From DTU072 sp050309775 (GTDB lineage Bacteria > Bacillota > Clostridia > Christensenellales > DTU072), in contig JBNRMV010000015.1 of NCBI GenBank assembly GCA_050309775.1, positions 62,001 through 126,000 of the forward strand: DNA of 64,000 bases, given 5' to 3'. Every line of letters starts with the position of its first letter. Positions within the stretch are counted from its first letter, which is position 1. The notes beneath the pieces are model-generated. The model saw nothing but the letters and a program-made list of their open reading frames with translations. It was not told the origin of the DNA and did no database searches. Below are positions 57,673 through 64,000 of the stretch, piece after piece. Both the position numbers and the translations under genes were made by a program.

Positions 57673-59307
57673 ATGAATAAACGAATTGTTTTTGCCGCTT
57701 GTATTTTATTAACGGTTCTTATCTTAAGTTCATGTGAAGTAATGCCCCTAACCGGAAATCCCTTTGAGTATAATATTGAAAAAACAGAATTTGATATTGA
57801 CGAAGGCGATATCATAAAAGTTTATAATGATTATATTTTTAAGCTGACAAACGATGGTTTACACATAATACATACAAACAATGGCATTATGATGAAAACA
57901 GCTTTTTTGCCGATGGATATACTTATTCTTGACCGTGAAAAGGACGGAATAAGCAATTTGGACATTTTTTTCTTTGGAATGATCATATACGATATCTTAA
58001 TCCACAATAATAAACTTATATTGATAAATGTAAGAGCAGAGGAATATCAAACCCAAGATGATGGTGAAGAGGTCACGGATTATGATGTTTTCACAGATGT
58101 TGCAATCTATGATTTGACCACTTTGACCCCTAACCGCTTTGATTTTGAACCACAAAGACAGTTTACTTTTCAAGGCGCCTATCGAACGGCAAAGATATTT
58201 AATAATAAGTTATATTTTGTTGCGCATCTAATCGATTGGGAAGCAACAGAAATACCCTATTATATCGAGGACGGTCAAACTTATGAAATGTCTGACAATA
58301 CCATGCTGTCTCCTAAAGGCATAGCCATGTTTGCTCTTATAAATTTGAATGAGCAGGAAGAAACAAAGACTATGGCAGTTTTGGGAAGCATATATGAATT
58401 GTGTTTTTTCCATGATGCCATTTATCCGGTGTTTTCAAGCGGCAGCACTAGCATAATAGTAAAACTTGATATAGATACGCTTGCATACATCGGCCAAATA
58501 AGTGATGTAGGATATAGCTTGAAAAATCGGTACTTTGTACATGATGACGGGACATATCTTTTTATTGCGACAAGTCATGGACAGTCCGGCTCCAAATTAA
58601 GCGTGTACAATAGAGGTAATTTGCAATTTATTGCAGCTATCAAGGATATAGCGCCGAACGAAGATTTGAAGTCGGTTAGGTTTGCGCAAGACTACTGTTA
58701 TTTAGTAACTTTTTTAGAGAGAGATCCGGTCTACAAAATTGATATTTCAGATCCGGAAAATCCTGTAATTATGGATCAACTTAAAATTGATGGGTACAGC
58801 TCATATCTTCATATGGTTGAAGATAATTCAATTGCTATAGGAATAGGATACACCGATTCATGGTCCTTGCAACAAAAGATTTCATTGTTTGATGCTTCGG
58901 GAGCTGCCGTCAGAGAAATTAAAAGCATAGAATCCTATATGATGGTTTACGGACATGCGCCAAGAGACCCTAGATTTGTGTTTATTGACAGAACGAGAAA
59001 GCTCATAGTTCTAACAACCGTAGGACTGAGCTATGATGACGCAAAGAACTATGGCGAAGAGCGTATCGCAGAAAGTGATTTCTACCATAATCTTATTATA
59101 TTTGAGTATTCTCAAAATGATTTAGCAATCAAGAAAGTAATAAGCGAGAAACTGAATGGAAGACTTTTTGAAAATGTCGAAACCTTTGAATCTTATATCA
59201 GCGCCAGAATTGTTGCAATAGGCGATTATATGTATTTCGCTACCAACACAAAAATTGTATCATACAATCTCTACAGCCTGAAGCAAGTAGACGAATTGGT
59301 TCTATAA
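57673..59307 (+). CDS. Lipoprotein with a beta-propeller domain (COG4880-like)
   Basis: This 544-residue protein has a lipobox LILSSC with Cys21. The mature part matches the secreted beta-propeller family seen in Gram-positives and archaea: an early FDIDEGDIIKVYNDYIFKLTNDGLHII segment, then blades with FNNKLYFVAHL, FVHDDGTYLFIATSHGQSG, RFAQDYCYLVTF and VYKIDISDPENPVIMDQLKI. The DPENP motif with the following strand is characteristic. The role of the family is not established; surface binding is the usual guess. TAGGAGGG precedes ATG 57673. The gene is monocistronic; no terminator is apparent directly after it. Confidence 0.85.
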   Translation: MNKRIVFAACILLTVLILSSCEVMPLTGNPFEYNIEKTEFDIDEGDIIKVYNDYIFKLTNDGLHIIHTNNGIMMKTAFLPMDILILDREKDGISNLDIFFFGMIIYDILIHNNKLILINVRAEEYQTQDDGEEVTDYDVFTDVAIYDLTTLTPNRFDFEPQRQFTFQGAYRTAKIFNNKLYFVAHLIDWEATEIPYYIEDGQTYEMSDNTMLSPKGIAMFALINLNEQEETKTMAVLGSIYELCFFHDAIYPVFSSGSTSIIVKLDIDTLAYIGQISDVGYSLKNRYFVHDDGTYLFIATSHGQSGSKLSVYNRGNLQFIAAIKDIAPNEDLKSVRFAQDYCYLVTFLERDPVYKIDISDPENPVIMDQLKIDGYSSYLHMVEDNSIAIGIGYTDSWSLQQKISLFDASGAAVREIKSIESYMMVYGHAPRDPRFVFIDRTRKLIVLTTVGLSYDDAKNYGEERIAESDFYHNLIIFEYSQNDLAIKKVISEKLNGRLFENVETFESYISARIVAIGDYMYFATNTKIVSYNLYSLKQVDELVL

Positions 59308-59623
59308 AAGATATTTTTCTCACGAAATCGCAGGTTACTGCAAACTCAAGCTGAATCTAAAATTTATACAGATTTATATAAACTTTTACATATATCTCTA
59401 TTTTTTTATGGATTGATATGATGAAAATATGTAATTTTCACAATTCATACAATATATTATATAGAATTTAATATAACATAATAGTATAATATTCTCTGGT
59501 AAGATCGAATTTCTGACACTTTATATTTGATAGTGGCGCTGCATTTTACTTGCAAAACCATTAATCTACCGGTTTTTTTGCAACAACTGCGATCAATACC
59601 AAAAAACTTTTGGGAGATAGAAT
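59308..59623. other. AT-rich gene-free interval before the right-edge adhesin
   Basis: These 316 bases hold no credible ORF. They include a TATAAT (59485-59490) with no matching -35, runs such as CAATATATTATATAG, and the hairpin near 59550. I see no riboswitch consensus. The promoter of the adhesin gene should lie here but could not be fixed. Confidence 0.6.
59550..59583 (+). terminator. Hairpin with T-run in the adhesin leader
   Basis: TTGCAAAACC and GGTTTT, then a 3-T bulge and GCAA, form a stem around an 11-nt loop, with a seven-T run inside the 3' arm. It lies about 40 nt before ATG 59624 and could terminate incoming transcripts or attenuate this gene. Confidence 0.45.
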
Positions 59624-62600
59624 ATGAGTGGTTATTTTATTGGTAAAAGCAAGAAAAAAGCCGTTTTTGTGTTTATACTATCTTTTGCTGTGATTTCCAT
59701 TTTTATTGGCTCATTATTGGCGGTGGCTGGCGGCGAGGATGATACTCCCGTTGCAAGCGCTTATACTACATCAGGCTCGGCTATTACTAGTGAGTCGCAA
59801 TTCAAAGCCCTCAGAGGCACATCTACTTCCAAATATCTTGCCAAAGACATAATACTAACCAACGAAACAGGAGTTGATTCTTCATCGACTGCTTATTCAG
59901 GTACTCTATACGGCAATGGCAAGACAATCACGATTAATATGTCATACAGTCGCCAACAAGTATCGGGGACCATTGGTCTGTTGTTTTCTATATTGTCAGG
60001 TACAGTACGCGACTGCACTATTGTGTTGAACGGCAATGTTTCTTTTTATGATTACTCCAGCTCTGATAATAGTTATACTACAATTCAGGGTATCGTTTGC
60101 GGTGAGCTAAACACTGGTACAATCACAAATGTCAATGTTATTGTAAACGGCGCATTTAATTTCATTGGTAGAGATACCGGCAGAGTCGGTACACCTGGCG
60201 GAACTCTTGATGATGAAGGCGGTACCGGCGCTTTGGTAGGCGGGTTTGCCGGGTTTACCAAGGGCGGAACAATAAGCAATTGCAATTTGATAAATAACAA
60301 TATTATTTACGGTGGCGCCGAAGATGATCATGGAAGTGACAAAGAAGATTCTCCTACAAGAGTTTGTGTCGGTGGCTTTGTCGGCGAAGTCGCTGCAAGT
60401 AAAACGCTCAATATGACAAATATTGCCATAAACGGGGCTGCAAATTCGATTATTTGCGCGAATTCAGGGGTGAGTGGGCATAATGCCATTCGTGCAGGCG
60501 GCATTATAGGTCAAGTACGCAACGGTGCAACGGTTAATATAACAGGGCTAGACTACAAATATAAAGGTTATGTCGTCGCTAGAAACGGAGATTATGCCAA
60601 TTTCATTGTGGGACGCGCGTGGAGCAATACAACGATTGCAGTCAATGGCGTTGTTTATTCCAATTATGTTTGGGCGCATGCATTTAGCAACACTAGCAAA
60701 TTGACAAGAGATAGAGATCATATCACGCCTATGGACTTCGGCTCTACCGGATTCAACGGCACATGGGTTTTTCCAGCGTTTGCTAGCGGTATGACTCATG
60801 TATGGTCATTGCAGCCGGACAATATTATAGCAAAGATGGTCGGAGGAATTGTGACCGGATATACTATTACAAATCCCAGTTTTGACGACGGTTCTGTGGA
60901 TTATATTATCTACAACAACGCATCCGAAACAGATAGCCATACTGTGCTAACTTTTGACGGAATTTCCAACAACGGGCATAATAGTGCGACGCTCGCCGGC
61001 AATTTCCATGGTATGGCAGGCAGTCCTATCTACACTTGGAACGAAGCCGGATTTCACACCCGAATCCAAATGGGATTAGGAACACAGAGTCCCCTAAACA
61101 TGTTCGGTAGCAATTTCAATATTTGGGGCAATGGGTTCAATAAGACTCTTTATATAACGGGCAATGCCAAAGCCTCCGGTCCATTCTTGTTCAATCTTGG
61201 TCCTGAAGGCCTTTCGCCCATTGTTGAGTTCAATGTCAATGCGTCTTCTGCAGGTTTTCCTATAGTGGATCAATCTAATACTGTGGGCGGCTCGATCAAA
61301 GTAACCGGCGGCACATACACAGGGGATGTTGGTTCAGGTGTTCTACATATTATTGGAGTAACGCCACTTACGGTAACGGGCGGAACAATTACAAGTACCA
61401 TGTCATCGGGCGGCATCGGTGTCCTTCTTTTTGGCGCCGCTTCTGGTACGTTCTCCAATTGTACTGTGACAGCAAATGGAGGAAGAGCTATTTCTTCTGA
61501 AAGCAACGGCGCTCTTTCGATATCCGGAGGCACTTACAATGGGGCATATTCCGTTTATTATGCATCTACCGTGTCATCTTTCACGCTGTCTTCGGCTCCT
61601 TCACTCAACGGCACCACAGCAGATATTTATGCGGGCAAACAGATAACGGCTTCCGGTATTACAGGAGGGGCATACACTCTCACATGGGCGGGCAGCACCT
61701 CGAACGGCACCACCGTTGTTAGCGGTAGTTCTCAAATCTCAAAGTTTTCTCTGACAAATAGCGGACACGCGCTTTATGCCAGCGGAAGCAATATAAAAAT
61801 AGGTAAGGTTTCGACTATTACATATCATGGAGTATCAAGCACCAGCGGTCTCGTTACCAGCTATATTGAAAGTCAATCAAAGACATTGACTGCGCCGACT
61901 TCTTCAAATATTGCGGCGGGACTTACTTATGCCGGAATGTACACTTCGACAAATTTTGCAACATCGATAAGTTCGATATCCACTTCCACCACCGGAAATG
62001 TAAATATTTTTGTCAAAAAGACGCTCAATTATTCAATGGACGCCTCGGCAACATCCAAAACTTACGACGCCGGAAGTATCACTTTATCGGCGTCGACTTC
62101 GGCAGCCACTTCCAGGTTGTCTTATACTTGGAAAAAAGGTTCATCGATATATTCTTATGCTTCATCAATATCTCTTACTGATGTCGCTGACAGCGGGAAT
62201 TACAGTTTGACTTTGGAATACACCGAGACTTCGGGCACATATACTCTTGTTTCGGAGGGTCCAACAGTATCTAAGACAATAACCATAAGTAAACGCTCGC
62301 TTACAATAAGCGGCGTGGATGCGGTGGATAGAGCATACAATAACACAACGACAGTAAGTCTCACAGGCGGTACTTTGGTGAATTATAAAGACGGAGACGG
62401 CACCTCGGGTAACTCGCTTCTTGGCTTCACCCGTGGTTCGGCTTCGATTTCTTCAGCGGCAGCCGGCACCTATACCGTCAGCGGAATCAACATTACTCTT
62501 ACCGGTACCAAAGCAGCAAATTATCAGCTTACGCAACCTACCGGAATAAATGTAGTTATCAGCCCCAAAAGCCTTTCAACTGATCTTACAATAGGCTCGG

Positions 62601-64000
62601 TTTCAAATGTTACCTATACAGGTTCGGCGCACAAGCCCAAACCGCAGTTGTCGGATAGTATACAGACGCTGGTTGAGAACACGCATTTTACTTATAGTTA
62701 TTCAAACAATACCAATGCCGGAACGGCTACAGTCACTATGACCGGAAAAGGCAATTACAAAGACAGTCGCTCGGTTAGTTTCACCATAAATGCCAAAGAT
62801 TTATCTTCGGGCATAGCGATTGGCACAATAACAAACTTTTATTACAGCGGAGCAGCCATTACCCCGACACCGGCGCTTACTTATACGCAATATTCACTTG
62901 GTCTCACAAGAGGCACCTCAAGTTCGGGAGATTTTTGGTTTACTTATTCCAACAATATAAATGCCGGCACGGCGACTTTGACAGCAAACGGCAGGGGAAA
63001 TTATAACGGCACGCTATCCGCATCGTTCACAATCCTAAAGGCCGATGTTTCTATTTCGGTAAGCGGACTTTCTTCTTTGACTTATGGTCAAACGCTTGCC
63101 AGTTCGACAATCAGCGGTACGGCAACAAACACACAAAATAATTCTGTGACTGTAAGCGGCAATTGGGCCTTTGTTTTGCCGCTTAGCACGAAACCCAATG
63201 TCGGGACTTCGGCTTTTTGGGTAAGCTTTACTCCGGCAATGAGCGCAAACTACAATACACCCGAAAACATTTCGGCCAACCTTACGGTGTCAAAATGTCA
63301 GCCTGTTTTAAGCAATGTTACTGCGTCTGAAGTGGAATATCGCAGAGAAATATCAACTTCTACCATCAGCGGCAACGCAAAAAACAACTACGATAATACG
63401 GCTGTGACCGGGACTTTTGTATTTGCCGATCCTTCGGCAATGGCTTCAGAAGGTACTTTTTATGAGGTTATATTTTACCCTACAGATACAGCAAGGTATC
63501 TTAACGCAACTTCTTCAGTAACGATTACTATCGTTCCTCGTCTGTTAGGTGTGACTGCTTTTGACGCCGTGGACCGCACATATGATGCCACAACGGATAT
63601 TACGGATTTCTCCTATACTTTGAATGGCGTATACGGCTCGGAGAGCGTTGGTATTGAAGCCAGAGGCACTATCTCTAGCGCAGACGCCTCTTATATAGCG
63701 TATACGGTCCAAATTATATCTTTTGAGCTTGTGGGGGCAGACAAGGACAACTATTGTGTGAATAAATATGAAGGCACAGTCGACGTCATAATATCGCAGT
63801 TGACTTTGGCGGTTTCGGCAGATTATTATTCCAAGACCTACGGGGACATAGATCCTGTATTCAGTAAGGTTATAAACAGTACGACAGCAGACGGCAATCT
63901 TTCTATAATCTTTGGACGAGATGTTTCGAGCGCAGACAAACAAAATGTCGGTACATACGATTTTAACTCTGTACAGCTTGTAAATCCTGATTCCAATTAT
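59624..64000 (+). CDS. Large adhesin-like protein with GLUG-like, YDG and MBG repeats (3' end cut by window)
   Basis: The frame is open for 1459 codons to the window edge. ATG 59624 follows GGGAG by 7 nt. Residues about 11-34 (KKAVFVFILSFAVISIFIGS) form an export signal or anchor. Residues about 90-260 contain GLUG-like turns (GTIGLLFSILSGTVRDCTIV, GGTISNCNLINN). A Ser/Thr/Gly-rich, probably beta-helical section runs to about 880. From about 890 come YDG units (LTISGVDAVDRAYNNTTTV and VTAFDAVDRTYDATTDIT) alternating with MBG-type units (VSGLSSLTYGQTLASSTISG and LAVSADYYSKTYGDIDPVF). Such proteins are extracellular adhesins. It resembles the repeat type of the protein at the left edge. Base composition and Ser/Thr content differ from the housekeeping genes. 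Confidence 0.88.
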   Translation, partial: MSGYFIGKSKKKAVFVFILSFAVISIFIGSLLAVAGGEDDTPVASAYTTSGSAITSESQFKALRGTSTSKYLAKDIILTNETGVDSSSTAYSGTLYGNGKTITINMSYSRQQVSGTIGLLFSILSGTVRDCTIVLNGNVSFYDYSSSDNSYTTIQGIVCGELNTGTITNVNVIVNGAFNFIGRDTGRVGTPGGTLDDEGGTGALVGGFAGFTKGGTISNCNLINNNIIYGGAEDDHGSDKEDSPTRVCVGGFVGEVAASKTLNMTNIAINGAANSIICANSGVSGHNAIRAGGIIGQVRNGATVNITGLDYKYKGYVVARNGDYANFIVGRAWSNTTIAVNGVVYSNYVWAHAFSNTSKLTRDRDHITPMDFGSTGFNGTWVFPAFASGMTHVWSLQPDNIIAKMVGGIVTGYTITNPSFDDGSVDYIIYNNASETDSHTVLTFDGISNNGHNSATLAGNFHGMAGSPIYTWNEAGFHTRIQMGLGTQSPLNMFGSNFNIWGNGFNKTLYITGNAKASGPFLFNLGPEGLSPIVEFNVNASSAGFPIVDQSNTVGGSIKVTGGTYTGDVGSGVLHIIGVTPLTVTGGTITSTMSSGGIGVLLFGAASGTFSNCTVTANGGRAISSESNGALSISGGTYNGAYSVYYASTVSSFTLSSAPSLNGTTADIYAGKQITASGITGGAYTLTWAGSTSNGTTVVSGSSQISKFSLTNSGHALYASGSNIKIGKVSTITYHGVSSTSGLVTSYIESQSKTLTAPTSSNIAAGLTYAGMYTSTNFATSISSISTSTTGNVNIFVKKTLNYSMDASATSKTYDAGSITLSASTSAATSRLSYTWKKGSSIYSYASSISLTDVADSGNYSLTLEYTETSGTYTLVSEGPTVSKTITISKRSLTISGVDAVDRAYNNTTTVSLTGGTLVNYKDGDGTSGNSLLGFTRGSASISSAAAGTYTVSGINITLTGTKAANYQLTQPTGINVVISPKSLSTDLTIGSVSNVTYTGSAHKPKPQLSDSIQTLVENTHFTYSYSNNTNAGTATVTMTGKGNYKDSRSVSFTINAKDLSSGIAIGTITNFYYSGAAITPTPALTYTQYSLGLTRGTSSSGDFWFTYSNNINAGTATLTANGRGNYNGTLSASFTILKADVSISVSGLSSLTYGQTLASSTISGTATNTQNNSVTVSGNWAFVLPLSTKPNVGTSAFWVSFTPAMSANYNTPENISANLTVSKCQPVLSNVTASEVEYRREISTSTISGNAKNNYDNTAVTGTFVFADPSAMASEGTFYEVIFYPTDTARYLNATSSVTITIVPRLLGVTAFDAVDRTYDATTDITDFSYTLNGVYGSESVGIEARGTISSADASYIAYTVQIISFELVGADKDNYCVNKYEGTVDVIISQLTLAVSADYYSKTYGDIDPVFSKVINSTTADGNLSIIFGRDVSSADKQNVGTYDFNSVQLVNPDSNY

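Noticed and set aside
1..64000. tRNA, rRNA, transposase, prophage, integrase or CRISPR elements
   Set aside because: I looked through the gaps and translations and saw no credible example of any of these.

Overview
The window looks like a chromosomal segment of an endospore-forming Bacillota (Firmicutes), most likely an uncultured member of class Clostridia. The evidence is a spoIVA gene, a Gram-positive pyr operon led by pyrR with a transcription attenuator, a lysine riboswitch in front of asd-dapA-dapB, a two-subunit dihydroorotate dehydrogenase (pyrK/pyrD), an nfnAB pair, the DUF512 radical SAM gene next to der, consensus sigma-A promoters and strong GGAGG ribosome binding sites. Several very large secreted proteins with InlB-type, MBG and YDG repeats also fit a host- or gut-associated clostridium. 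Taxonomy below class is a guess.

Layout. 1-1707: 3' end of an MBG-repeat surface protein cut by the left edge. 1.8-6.7 kb: membrane M28 peptidase, a GDPD-like protein without its catalytic residues, a GH36 alpha-galactosidase-like enzyme and an unassigned protein. 6.8-14.2 kb: a 2446-residue lipoprotein with about 30 InlB B-repeats. 14.3-18.8 kb: a type IIA topoisomerase pair (parE/parC). 18.9-22.6 kb: lipoprotein - proS - lipoprotein. 22.7-25.7 kb (minus strand): riboswitch - asd - dapA - dapB. 25.9-29.5 kb: STAND/SARP-type regulator and an rRNA-type methyltransferase. 29.5-36.7 kb: attenuator - pyrR - pyrB - pyrC - pyrF - carA - pyrK - pyrD - pyrE, mostly with 4-base stop/start overlaps; carB is absent. 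36.7-43.9 kb: rqcH (minus), DUF512 radical SAM, der, class Ic aspartate aminotransferase, nadD-yqeK fusion, rsfS. 44-47.3 kb (minus): ribbon-helix-helix-like gene plus clpB behind a palindromic operator candidate. 47.4-52.7 kb: a 25-codon ORF, nth, nfnA, nfnB, obg, yhbY and a membrane protein. 52.8-56.1 kb: spoIVA with a sigma-E-like promoter, an amidase-domain gene and hflX. 56.2-59.3 kb: AT-rich block of two lipoproteins and a small membrane protein. 59.6-64 kb: an adhesin-like protein with GLUG-like, YDG and MBG repeats that runs off the right edge.

The most unusual signal is a recurring promoter arrangement in which the start codon sits about 6 nt after the -10 box with no ribosome binding site (rqcH, the divergent DUF512 gene, nadD-yqeK, and nearly so nth). 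These look like leaderless mRNAs mixed with ordinary Shine-Dalgarno genes. Other points of note are a putative autoregulated RHH-clpB unit, a pseudo-GDPD, an M28 peptidase with membrane helices inside its catalytic domain, and a ParC whose quinolone-site acidic residue is Gln. All assignments come from reading the sequence and translations; no database search was possible.
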